This document shows, piece by piece, positions 21,235 through 33,300 of a DNA stretch of 64,000 bases (its first letter is position 1; each line of letters begins with the position of its first letter). Location: positions 62,001 through 126,000 of the forward strand of contig QAOA01005930.1 of NCBI GenBank assembly GCA_003255065.1, written 5' to 3'. The notes below the pieces were generated by a model. It saw nothing but the letters and a program-made list of their open reading frames with translations, searched no databases and was not told the DNA's origin. Both the position numbers and the translations under genes were made by a program. The DNA comes from Cercis canadensis. Lineage: Eukaryota; Streptophyta; Magnoliopsida; Fabales; Fabaceae.

Positions 21235-23021
21235 GATTTCACTAGATCCTTAGGGAATTCCAAAGTTCATTTGCATATATTGCTCTAATATAGTAGCTAC
21301 AAGTGATGTAGGATCTTTTATTCTTTTCGCTATTAAATGATTCAGCATTGTTGTTTGTCACATGAGCAGACTTGCATAAAGATCAATATAATGCCTAGCT
21401 CACATTGACTTAGGCCTACTTGCATCTTCAAACAGGCAATTAGCAGCAGCACTACAAGCAACTCTAACACTCTTCACAGCTTTGTCAAGCATGAACTCAT
21501 TAGAAGCCTTAGTAGCAGCCCAGAAATGAGTTCTAAGCACGAAATCAAAATATTTCTTCTTGAAATAATTTGAATATGTCTGCATGTGATTGCAGCAGAG
21601 CCCGCAGCAGAGCCCATCTTTAGGATATATATGGTATGAATTGTTTCACAGCATCTCGATCCCTGATCCTAAGTCAATAATGATCCGAAGTTAAAGGATA
21701 ACCTGAGATACCTAAACCAATAGAAAAAAATCAAATTAAGAAGTTACAAAAACTGTCATATACCTTTTTTTCTGATCAGACATTGTATTCAGGGTTGACT
21801 TAAGCCAAGAGGTTGACAAAGGCTGAGAATAAGCAGAGTGTATATTATTATAAATGCACTATAAAATATATTTTTATTATATATTTTAATTTGAATATTT
21901 ATTTTATTCTTAAATAAGCAACGAGTTGAACCAAATTAAGTATTAGAATTTATACCACTATCCCATGGCACCGAACTTTAAACCTTTAACCTTATGTAAA
22001 CTACTTAGAACCATCAGCTTTCACCATTAAACTACAACTAATTTTTTCTTTTCTTTTATCTACTATATAATCAGATCGAATGATTACTTATATGGTGAAG
22101 GCCACCATATATAGCAATTAGGGGTGGCAATTTTTGACACGACACTTTTTTTGGGTTAGGGTTAACCCTTAATGGGTTTAGGTTATTATCTGGTTGAATC
22201 AAATAACCCAAAGTGGAAATGATCATGTTTGGGTTGACTCGTGTGACCCAATATGGCCCATTAAAGGTGAAGAAAAATTGTGCTAACATGTTTAACCCAT
22301 TTAATGACCCGCTAAACCCATTAACAAATGTGTAACCAATTAATGACCCATTTTAAAAACTTATGTAATCCGTTAATGACCTATTAACAATTCCTGTAAC
22401 CCATTTAAGTTTCAAATTATCAAGTATTTGAGTTAACTTGAAAATGATCGATGTAACTTGAACATAAATAGAGTAAATATATATCTGCGTCTTTGAAAGA
22501 TTCAAGATTTAACAAAATAGTCTTTAAAAGAATACTAATTATAAAATAGTTATCGAAAGAATTAATATACATAACAAAATAATTATTAAAATATTTAAAA
22601 TTTACAAAATAATAAACTATTTTGTTATACATATCAATTCTTTTGATGTTTATTTTATAATTAGTGTTTTTTTAAAAATTATTTTATTAAATCTTAAATC
22701 TTTTAAAAATACAAATATATGTTAACTCAAATAAATAGATTGTGTTCAGGTTGATACAATTAGTTATTCGGATCGTGTTAAAAATCTTTTCATGATGTGC
22801 ACGGTAATCTTGGCCTACTTATGTACCTTGCTATATCCGTCATAGGACGTTGCGGTAGGCCCAATGTTTTTTCCTTGCAGAAAACATTATGATGCTGCTA
22901 CTTGGCTTCTTGCTAACCAGTCGTACACTTGCGAAGGCCACCGATAAGCTCTTTAAATGCACTCTCACTACTATGAGATTCCGAGCACAATCCCATTCTT
23001 CTCTGCTCTCTATATCTAGAT
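21235..23021. other. Intergenic region between oxidoreductase copies 2 and 3
   Basis: Contains one minus-strand coding-like fragment (21400-21585). It also has a stretch at about 22118-22400 rich in GGGTTAACCC and ACCCATTAATG motifs that begins AGGGGTGGCAA, a common plant interspersed-repeat signature. The rest is A+T-rich DNA without recognised genes. Confidence 0.5.
21400..21585 (-). pseudogene. Isolated coding-like fragment of unknown origin
   Basis: A 61-codon ORF whose composition (Ala, Lys and Phe rich, with FVLRTHFWAATKASNEFMLD) looks like a real protein exon and not random A+T-rich DNA. The frame continues upstream of the Met through a duplicated GLCC unit. I do not recognise the family, and no partner exons are visible. 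It could be a relic of a gene or a captured exon. Confidence 0.3.
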
Positions 23022-26000
23022 ATGGGGAAGCTTATGCGTGCGGTTCAGTATGATGGTTATGGCGGAGGACCCTCTGCCTTAAAGGTTAAGCTTCTTGTTA
23101 ATATTTTCATGACTAGAATTCCTTTAAATTCTGCCTCCCTTTCATTCTTTTTCGCTTTTAATGTGTTGCCCTTCATGTATTTATTTTGGTACTTCATGAT
23201 TATTTGTAATGCTGACCCAGAAGAAAGAAATGCCTAAAATTTTCTTTTTTCCCTCTAGTTTTTCATCTTTTTGGTTGCAGAAATTTTTTGAGGAGAATTA
23301 TCATAAAGGAATTCAAATAAAAAGAATTCTGGATCGGTTTCAAAGTTACATCCTCTTTCAATTTAGTCACAGTAACTTTTCATGATTACTAGCTATTTGT
23401 GGCTCAACATGAAATGTCTCTAGTAGTTATACATTGATCAATGGGATCACAGAGTGACCACTAGTCATATAGAATTTCAAATGGTCAGGTACTAAAGTGA
23501 AATAAAATGTAATTTTGGAACTCACCTAAAATTGTTTTTATTTAAGTTTCTTTGTAAGTATACGATATTATCAAAATAGATAACCAATTATTGTTGTTGT
23601 TTTTTTTTTTTTTTTTTTTTTNTTTTTTTTTTTTTTCTTTTCCAAGACAGTCAAGTTCTGATGCTATGAAATGATTAAAGATTTTGGTGGTTCATGGGGT
23701 TTTTGGTTTCTCACTGAGATTAGAATCATTGTGTTCTGGACAGCATTTAAACACATACGAACAGGAAAAATATAGTAATTATAAATGTTATGAATGATCA
23801 CTTAAAATCCAATGAAGGGCAAGAACTGATAAATTTGTGGAAGGGCTACTCGTGGAGACTTGTTGATGTTTAATAATATTACACCTATCTTTAAATGTTG
23901 ATGGGTATGAGGAAATGATATTGGCTCCTTACGGTATAATGGAGTTCCTCTGTTATTGGAAAAAGAAGAAAATATCCTTTTCCTTTGGAAAGTGCTTCAT
24001 TGGTTACTGAAATAGATAGAATTAGCTCATTCTCGTCCCTTTTTATGGAAATTAAAGAATTCTATGACAAAGGAATTTCAGTGAAGCCCAGGTTCTGCTG
24101 TGCTTTCTTCTAGAAATTGGTCAAAAGAATTTTGTGTGTGTTAATGCTAACTTTTGTTTCGACTTTTTGGTGATTGCTGGGTTTGTTCCTCGAGTTTGGA
24201 GCAGTTCTTATTAAGTAGTTTCAGAGGTTTTGGCAGGGTTGAAGAGGTTAAAATTTATGTCTGTGTGGTTTATGCAATTCGAGATTAATGCTCATATTTT
24301 TAAGGATATTTCATTGCACGTGGATCTGATTCTATATAAGATTATGTATATGGTCTCTCTTTAGTGAAAGCCCAAAATTTTTTCAAGGGAGTTTCTCTTT
24401 AAGATATATGGAGGGACTGGACACCCTTGTTGCACTCATGTTTTTCCCTCTCTCTGGTTGATGTTGTTTTATCCTACGTATATGTTTGTACTTCTTTCTT
24501 CCTTGTCTTAACGAATTTCTTCTTTTACTAAAAACAATAATAATAACTTCATTAGAGGTAAGGAGAGCTCTAGAATTGATGTTGTGGTGTCAAATTATCA
24601 ATGGATCACTAGCTGCATTACTTTAACTTGCTCTCGTCTAAGAGAGCTTGATCTGTGGGTTATGATACACAGGGCAGGGAATTCTTGAAATGATAGGTCA
24701 GAAAATTATCCTTCGTAATAGGATGATAATAACAAGCTCTCAAATGAATTTTTTCTGTTCTGCAAATGTGTACATGTCTGTGAAAAAAAAGTTACAAAAT
24801 CAGATGGACAAAAGGGTCTTTGTTTGAACTTCTATTCATAAAAAGCATCCATTTCATATGGAGAAAACATTATATCTACCAATGCTACTTATAAATTATT
24901 TTTTATTCTTATTGCAGCATGTTGAAGCTCCTTTACCGACTCCAAATAAAGATGAGATTTTGATCAAATTGGAAGCAGCTAGCATAAATCCATTTGATTG
25001 GAAAGTTCAGAAAGGAAAATTGCGGCTTCTGTTTCCTCGCAAGTTCCCATACATACCTGGTAGTTTCCTTTTCTTTTCTTTGAGACATTCATTTATATGA
25101 AGGAGATTTTTAGTATTATATAGTTAAACATAAACCTCTGCACTCTTAGAAACATCAATAACAAATTCTTATACTAATATTTTCAAGCAGTTTTCTTTGA
25201 CAAAGACCTGTAAAATATCTGTGTCTGCTTAGCTGTGTGAAATTTGTATGTGATGATCCTTTTCCCTTTAAATATCGGCTATCACTTCATTATTAGCTCC
25301 TTTCTTTTGTAGTCCATCACTGCTTCACCATCCATGACCAACTCGCATTCACCAGCAAGAGCAGGCAGCTAAATTTCATAAACTTTGTTAAAAGAAACAT
25401 GACCTCATGTAGCAGGTTTCCTAGGTCAAACACTTAAGTAAATTAGGCTGTTCAATTTTACCTAAATCACCAAAAGATCTGGAACTAGAAAGACATAACA
25501 TCATTATTAAATCAGTTAAATTGTACAAATTGGTATCAACTTGGTATTTAGGCCTTTTCAGATACTGGAAAACTTGATTCTGTTTTCCATATGGTTTATC
25601 ATTTGAACCTAACAATCCTATATGGTTTAATTTATATATTGCAAATCTTTGAAAACTATTTTTCTGAAGACATTTTATACTGTAACAGGCACTGATGTGG
25701 CAGGAGAGGTCATAGAAGCTGGTCCAGGCGTCAAAAAGTTCATGCCTGGTGACAAAGTTGCAGCTATGGTTAACCCCTTTGTAAGTGTTTTATGTGTTTT
25801 ATTTTGTTTGCTGGCCCCTAAACATTTGAAAGAAACACTGCTGGTATTCACTATTCACACTGTTTCTTCTATTATAGATCAAAATCACTGAAGAACATTT
25901 TACTAGTATTAAAAAAAAAAATAGATTTGCATTAGTTTATCAAAATATTCTCAAAGTATCCTTATAATTTTATAGTCCTTTTCGATGGAAAGAGTGAACT

Positions 26001-27306
26001 TGTAATGATCTAGATGTAATTTTAAAAAAGTAACATGAGAGTAGATCATATCACCATATGCTGTTGTAGTTATATAAAACTAGTCTTACTCCTACGATGA
26101 ATTCACTTGCAGCTAGGCTGAATGAAGACAAAATCAAGTGTTATTGATAAAATTAAGCTATATATTATGAAGAATGTAATATAATTATAGGTGATTTTCT
26201 TTCAGCAAAGAAGACCAGAGTAACCTAACGCCCTACAGAGGGTTAGATATAAAGTCATTCTTGGGCCTTCTCTTAACATCTTAAGTTGTTGGGAAAGTTG
26301 GTTCTTTGGTATGGTATCAGAGCCTCTTTGACCAGGTAGTTAGGAGATCGATCTTTGCTGCCCCCACTTTCTCAATTAAATTAAAATTTCAGCAAAAGGT
26401 GTGAGTGGCCTATGTTTTATCCACACTTCAAGCCCAAATAACTTTCTTATGTGGGGGCATGTTAGAATCATGATGAACTACTGCTTCTATTGCTGGTGTA
26501 ATTAATAAAATACATCCATATATCAACTTATTTTGGAGGGAACATGGATCTCCTTTTTTTTTGGCCATATGTTTATTCTGTCTATGACCTATTTCTTATT
26601 GTAATTTGTATGGTAGAATGGCGGTGGACTAGCTGAGTTTGCTGTTGTTAAGGAGAGTGTAACTGCTTTAAGGCCACCTGAAATCCCAGCATCTGAATGT
26701 GCAGGCTTACCCGTTGCTGGTCTCACAGCTCACCAGGCACTTGTGCAATCTGCAGGGATCAAACTTGATGGAAGTGGTCAAAGGAAGAACATTTTGGTTA
26801 CTGCTGCATCAGGTGGTGTAGGTCAGTATGCAGTTCAACTGGCAAAGATGGGAAACACTCATGTCACAGCCACCTGTGGAGCTCGCAACCTTGATCTTGT
26901 CAAAAGCTTAGGAGCCGATGAGGTTATTGACTACAAGACCGTAGATGGGGCTGCTTTGAAGAGTCCATCTGGTTTGAAATATGATGCAGTGATCCATTGT
27001 GCAGAGGGCTTTCCTTGGTCCACTTTTGAGCCTAATTTAAGCGCGAAAGGGAAGGTTATAGATATAAGTCCTAGTGTTAGTTCCATCATGACATTTGCTC
27101 TGAAGAAACTTACCTTCTCCAACAAGCAACTAGTGCCTCTAGCTTTAATTCCAAAAGCTGAGAACCTTCAATACCTTATCTCTTTGGTCAAGGAAGGGAA
27201 GCTTAAGACAGTAATAGACTCCAAGTATCCTCTGAGCAAGGCTGAAGATGCCTGGGCTAAGAGTATTGATGGTCATGCTACTGGTAAGATCATTGTGGAG
27301 TTCTAG
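23022..27306 (+). CDS. Quinone oxidoreductase-like (ceQORH type), array copy 3
   Basis: Four exons: 23022-23084, 24918-25059, 25689-25780 and 26617-27306 (TAG), giving 328 residues, the usual family length of about 329. It starts MGKLMRAVQYDGYGGG and has no cleavable transit peptide, as known for ceQORH, which reaches the chloroplast inner envelope without one. The N-terminal GroES-like part covers exons 1-3, including TDVAGEVIEAG. The Rossmann motif AASGGVGQYAVQLAK starts near residue 162. The C-terminus is DGHATGKIIVEF. Known members reduce alpha,beta-unsaturated carbonyls or gamma-ketols with NADPH. This copy has the most canonical structure of the array and lies next to the MHK kinase gene. 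Introns 1 and 3 contain a poly-T tract with an N (23622) and a retrotransposon relic. Confidence 0.92.
26217..26480 (+). mobile_element. LTR-retrotransposon relic with tRNA-Met primer-binding site
   Basis: TGGTATCAGAGCC at 26312-26324 is the complement of the 3' end of plant initiator tRNA-Met, used as primer-binding site by many copia and TRIM elements. The bases upstream (CTTAAGTTGTTGGGAAAG) resemble an LTR end, and TGTTAGAATCATGATG at 26460 resembles a second LTR start. The arrangement suggests a decayed TRIM-like element in intron 3 of copy 3. No clear target duplication was found. Confidence 0.5.
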
Positions 27307-28849
27307 ATTTTCTGTCCATTGTAGAAATTGGTTTGCACAGTATTGAAGGTTCAATTTACAGAAAAAGCAAAAGTAATGTTGAGGGTTCATGTTTCACGGT
27401 CTCTGAAATTTTGTGCTTTCTATGTCATAGATGATTAATGGAAATGTATGTTATTGCTGCTCCGAAGATGTGCCTTTTGGCTCTAAAAGGGATGATCTAG
27501 GGAAAATGAATTAGAGACATGAGAAGATAAAATAAATAAATGCTCAAATGCGTCACACTCACAAAATTACTAAAATATCTTTTCGGGTTATATGATTATT
27601 TTATTTATATTTGAACATAATAATCAAATACTAAACACATTAATCATATATTTTTCACTTAATAAACACATATATAAACATAATATACATATAATTTTAG
27701 GAGAATTTAGAATTTTTTTAAGTGAATGTACTTGAATATCCTTTTAGCAAAAGATCTGAACCTCGTGTCCTTTTTCACAATGATGTAATGTGGCTATTAT
27801 GAAATCAACTTCATGATCTGATTCTGCTTGGTTTCAATTGATTCCAATCTATCAAGTTAGAAGAAAGGGATGTTCCTTGGAAATTTAGTTATACATCCAC
27901 ACCTCAATGCCTATAACTCTTCTCATGGTAAATAGGCTTGCATGAGATTACCTATAATGATCAAAGTTGATAACCATTGCATTGTGGCATATGTTCTTAA
28001 ACTATGCAGCTTAACCAAATATGTGTCCTTAATTATAAGAATAATCCCACGCACATGTTAAAATAATATAATCACATATATCAATTTTTTTATTTAATAT
28101 TTTTAATTATAATTTTAAATTTAAACGCGACACATATATCAATTTAACATATGATAACTACATAATTACGTTTACTCAAAAAAAAAATATAGAAGTATTT
28201 TGTAATTATACTTTAAAACATGACATTTGCAAGTACTTAAAATAATTAATGCCAAAAAAATTTAATAATAATTTTATGTAACGTTTATCTCTAGGAAAAT
28301 AAAATTTTCTTTAATTTTTACACTCTGTGAAAGTTATAATATTTAGCAATATTTCATTTCAAGCCGTTATTTTTCGTTTTCCAAGTAAAACGGTCTATTC
28401 ATTTCTGTGCCTTAACCAAATGGATATGTCACTCGAATTGGAACAGGGGTTCGATATCTAAACCGTATAAGCTACGCGTACGTGAGTTCTTGAAATGACC
28501 TTAAATCCAGAAATCTAAAATTAATGACTTCAGTATCCCTCGCACTATTACAGAATTACCCCTTATCCAGTTGCAAAAGGGTATAATTGTCTTTTCATGA
28601 TGCAAATTAAGGGCTAAATTATCTTTTCACTGGTCACAAGCGAGGGCAAGATTGTCAACACGGGGATAATATTTTTGCAATATAAAAGTTGTTGTAGGGC
28701 AACTTTGTAATTCAATAAAAGTATTTTTATATTAATGCCGGGGACCACCGTCCCTTCCCCACCACAGCCAAGCAATTTCTATTTTAAAAAATTAAAAGGA
28801 ATAAAATATTTTATAATAAATTTTCCCAATTTTTTAATGACCTTTTTAA
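27307..28849. other. Intergenic region between oxidoreductase copy 3 and the kinase
   Basis: It is A+T-rich and contains the 3' end of copy 3 and the promoter side of the kinase gene. I see no exon, RNA gene or well-bounded element. Confidence 0.5.
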
Positions 28850-29068
28850 TATTTCTTTGGTTTCTTCTCCTTCGTTTCTTCTATGGAATTCTTCTCTAAT
28901 GGCTTCTTCAGTAATCCGAATTTTCTCTCTCTAAGCTCTCTCTCCCCCGAATGCTCCCTCTCTCTAAAATTCCTTATCTTGTTTTTCCCGAGAAAGTTCA
29001 TGTACATTGGTGATCTGTGATTGAAATCTGTTAATTCTGCTTTAATTGTATCCCAATTTTTATCAATG
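28850..29068 (+). promoter_or_regulatory. Probable 5' non-coding exon of the MHK gene with an upstream ORF
   Basis: A CT-rich leader typical of plant 5' UTRs, ending in a strong splice donor at TCAATG|GTGAGT (29068/29069). The intron would run to an acceptor shortly before the ATG at 30355. A 45-codon upstream ORF (28883-29020) starts MEFFSNGF and could lower translation of the kinase if it is in the mature leader. The transcript start cannot be fixed from sequence alone. Confidence 0.5.
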
Positions 29069-30354
29069 GTGAGTTCTGCCTCTTCCAAATTTTTTTTTTC
29101 TTTTCATACTATAAGTTTGTAAAATTTTGGATATTAGATTTTTTTTTGCGTTGTTTCTAGCCTTTATGTGATTAGAAAACTGAAATGCAGCTTCAATTTT
29201 CTATGATCGGTTTGGTTTGCGAGAAAATGGGTAATTGGAAAAGAAAGGAAATTCTTGGTCTTTCCCTCTGTTGCTCTGTTCTTTGGACATGTACTGGTTT
29301 GAATCGAGGCTATAGTTGTATGAGAATTGATAATTGATAATTGATGATTGACTCAGAAGCTTATATTAAGAATTCATGATTTCTTGAGCATGGCGTTTGA
29401 TTAATGAATATATTGTGTCTTTACTTGATTGTTTATTTCTCAAAAAGGAAATGAAGGAAAGGTTTTTCGTGGATAGATTTTGAAGATTTGCTTTTTCTCA
29501 TGATTAATTCAATCGATTTGTCCTTCTTTTTTTAATTCCTAATTGTCTTTCTTCTGAGTACTCTGAAAATTGCTTTAATGCAATTTCCTTTTTAACTACG
29601 AAACTTGATTTGGTGGCTAAGAAAAGTTACTTTTCTCGGACAGGTGCAATTTTGTTGTTCTGATTTGAGTCTAATAAACTAATGGGTATATGATATTCTC
29701 AAATTCTTATGTAACTGCTAATAGTGTTGTGGGATCAGAATCAATACTGGAAGATTCGTTTTCTGATTGTTCTATCTGGTTGGTGGATGGATAGGATAGC
29801 TATATTTATCAAAGCATTGGGTCTTAGGTTGTAGACAAACATGTTTAGAACAAACTTCAATTTGCTGACCATACTGAGAGTGGTATTTCCATTGTTGAGT
29901 TTTGTACAGTGAAACAATATGATACTGCAATTTCCTACACTTCCCAACTAAATATATTTTTCACTTGATGTTCAAGGGGGCTTTTCATTGGAGTTTTACT
30001 GAACTCTAGCTTTTCTAATTTCTCCTGCAGCTTATTGCCGTTGTTACAATAAATGGACTTGATTTGAAGTAAATGATAAGAAAATGGATTTACATGTGAG
30101 ATGCTAAATTTAGTGGTTGGTCAACTGGAGTTTTAAAGGTTACGAGTTGCAACATGTTGGCAGACTTGTCTCTGTTTCTGAATCACGTCTGTAATGAAAA
30201 GTGGATTGTTGATGACATTAAAAGCTACTTTTTAACAGCGACCCGTGTCTACAAACTAAGTGCCAACACCATGTTGACAGTGTAGACATCACTGTATGGA
30301 GTCTTTTCCTGCACCTCTGAAGAGTTCCTGGTTATAGTGTTGCAATTTCTTATA

Positions 30355-33300
30355 ATGGAAAGGTTAGTTGTTTCTCGTCTTGTATCTCAGTTTTGTTAGC
30401 ATAGTAATTAATTTCTTTTTTTCTTTTTCTTTATAGATATAAAATTTTGAGAGAGCTTGGAGATGGTTCTTGCGGTAATGTATATAAGGCCCGTGACATG
30501 ATAACATATGAGATTGTAAGCAACTCCATCAACTTCAATATGATTCCTCTTTATCATCATCATCATCATCATTATTTTTACCATTACTATTATTATCACC
30601 ATCATTGTCATCATCACTATTGTTATTATGGGGTATTCTTGTTGTTGTAGTTGTTCTTATAAATCAACTTCATTTTGTTGGGAACATGGTTTTAAGTACT
30701 TTTATTATGATAAAGATCCTCTGTTAGTATTCTCTGATTCTTGCTGAGAATTAGTAATGGTGAAGTCAGACAGCATGCCCATTTTATTCAAATAATCATC
30801 AATATTATAATCAATCACGGACATCATGTTTCACCTAAATAGGGTCAAAGCATTGGGTCTTTGTGGAGGAATACTGTATCAATTGTGCATTGAAGGTCAA
30901 CATGGATATCAAGTTTCACCTGTCTGTCTCTTCCTCCTCAAACAGTGTTGAAATCATGCTGATCCAAATAGTGCTTTTGTCATGGCCAAAAAAAAAAAAA
31001 AAGATATTGCTTTTGTACAGTCAGTCCAAAAATTGTTATTGCTTTCTGATGTCACTATTTGGAATAAATCCTGAAGGTATCTCCTATTTTTGTGCATTAG
31101 GTTGCTGTCAAAAAGTTGAAAAAGAAGTTCTATTTCTGGGAAGAATACACAAATTTAAGAGAAATCAAGGTGTGTGCTACAGTAAATTTTAGTAGGTACC
31201 AATGGGTATACCTCACATTACTGTAATTTTAGTAAAGATTCCATGTTTAACTGTTACATGTCTCCACTGATGCACATGGTATTCCTTCTGCAGACCCTCC
31301 GTAAAATGAATCACCCAAATATCATAAAGTTGAAAGAGGTTGTCAGAGAAAATAATGAACTGTTTTTCATTTTCGAATACATGGTAAGGAAGCTTCTATT
31401 ATTTGTTTTGCATTTATTTGTTTCTTTTCTTTATGTCATTTAATATGCATGACATATCACTCCGCATCTTCTTTGATTTTTACATTTCATATCTTACTTT
31501 TCACTCTTCCTAATGAAATCATCTTCTATTATGTAAAAGAAAATCTATCATATATTCTGGAAAAATTACAATGACAAATATTATATCATTGCTTTATTCT
31601 GTCAAAGATTTTAGTAAATGATATTTACTTATGGAGAAGAGGAGGAATGAAAATTAGGAGGAAAATATATAATCCAAAAATTTAAGACAAAACAGAATGG
31701 TAAGGCAACTATCAAAACAAGGAGGCACTCCGATCTCTCTCCATGTCCATTAATAAGGTTGGATGAGGCTCTGCACTGACTTTTACTTTATTAACAAGTG
31801 TTTGACGCTGGGCTTATCACTTCAGGATTATAATTTGTATCAATTAATAAAAGAAAGAGAAAAGCCCTTTTCAGAGGAAGAGATACGGTGCTTTATGACT
31901 CAAGTGCTGCAAGGACTTAGTCATATGCACAAGAAAGGGTTCTTTCATCGGGACTTAAAACCCGGTAAGACATGTCACTCCACTAGTAGATTTTTGTTGG
32001 TGCATTTTTGTTTGGAATTTCTCTTCCCATCTGCATAAAGAATCATATGGATCTTGATCTAATAGAAAATTCCTCTTCTTTAAAGAGAACTTGTTGGTGA
32101 CAAATGATGTTCTTAAAATTGCTGATTTTGGACTGGCAAGAGAAGTATCATCGATGCCTCCTTATACTCAATATGTTTCCACTCGGTGGTGAGTCATATT
32201 TTATCATGTAATCCTAGTAATCTGTCTTTTTTCACACATGTGCATAATTTCTCTTTGGATAATTTTGGTTATTAAGATCAACATTGATGGTCTGTGTTTG
32301 AGTATGTTTTCTGCTTGGCAATGCAGGTACCGAGCTCCAGAAGTTTTATTGCAGTCCCCATATTATACCCCTGCTGTTGGTAAGCAATGCTTTCCGACCA
32401 AATTCAGAATCTTTTTATTGTTTGTGTTACCAAGTTTATCTGCTTTCCTTTTAGTATTGGTGGCTTTGTTATTTTAGTATAGGACTATATTGTTCTTGTT
32501 TTCCTTGAAGTGATGAGTAACAAATAAAAATGATTTACAGATATGTGGGCGGCTGGTGCTCTATTAGCTGAGCTTTTTACTTTGTCCCCCATATTCCCTG
32601 GTGAAAGGTATCTTACACTCCCAAGAGTATGTCCTTGGTTTTGTTGTGAAAGTGACAGTTCATTGCACTTGCATTATTTATGTTGTTGCCTTTTGTGTTT
32701 TTCTTTATTATTTAATAAATAAGCTTCTTGTTTTCAGTCAAGAAAACAATTATTTGCTTCTTGTATGCATGTGAATATAATAAATTCCTTTTCTCCATTG
32801 GCAGTGAACTAGATCAAATGTACAAAATATACTGCATTCTTGGTACACCAGATTTGACTGCTTTTCCTATAGGGGCAAACAACACTAGGCTGTTGGACCT
32901 TGTTGGTCATGAAGTGGTAAGTTTTGATATGACAGGTCTCTGTACTCACTTCATCCTTTTCTGAATAAATTCTTCTTTTATCTAAAATAATATGACAGGT
33001 CTCTGTCTGTAGTATTCCCATTATCTTTCTTATCTTTTTCGATTTATTATCTAGTTCATGTATCTTTAATTTCCATGATGCCTTTGGGTAGGTTCCACCT
33101 ATGAAGCTTTCTAATATCATTCCAAATGCTAGCTTGGAAGCTATAGATTTGATCACGGTGGGTGTTGTTTAATATAATCCTTATATCAACGTATTGATGT
33201 CAAACTTTGTTAACTGTGTGTGCCATCTTTTCTAATATCTGCTGCATTGTAAATTCTGTAGCAACTTTTATCTTGGGACCCATCTAGAAGGCCGGATGCA

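Noticed and set aside
22130-22400. GGGTTAGGGTTAACCC stretch resembling telomere repeats
   Set aside because: Plant telomere units are TTTAGGG in tandem. Here the motif is irregular and mixed with ACCCATTAATG, typical of a dispersed plant repeat.
23880-24500. Region in oxidoreductase intron 1 that looks mildly coding-like
   Set aside because: All frames are interrupted and no family motif could be recognised.
30447-30650. ORF with His/Tyr runs
   Set aside because: The tail comes from the CAT/ATT microsatellite in an intron. Only the first part (to 30515) is kinase exon.
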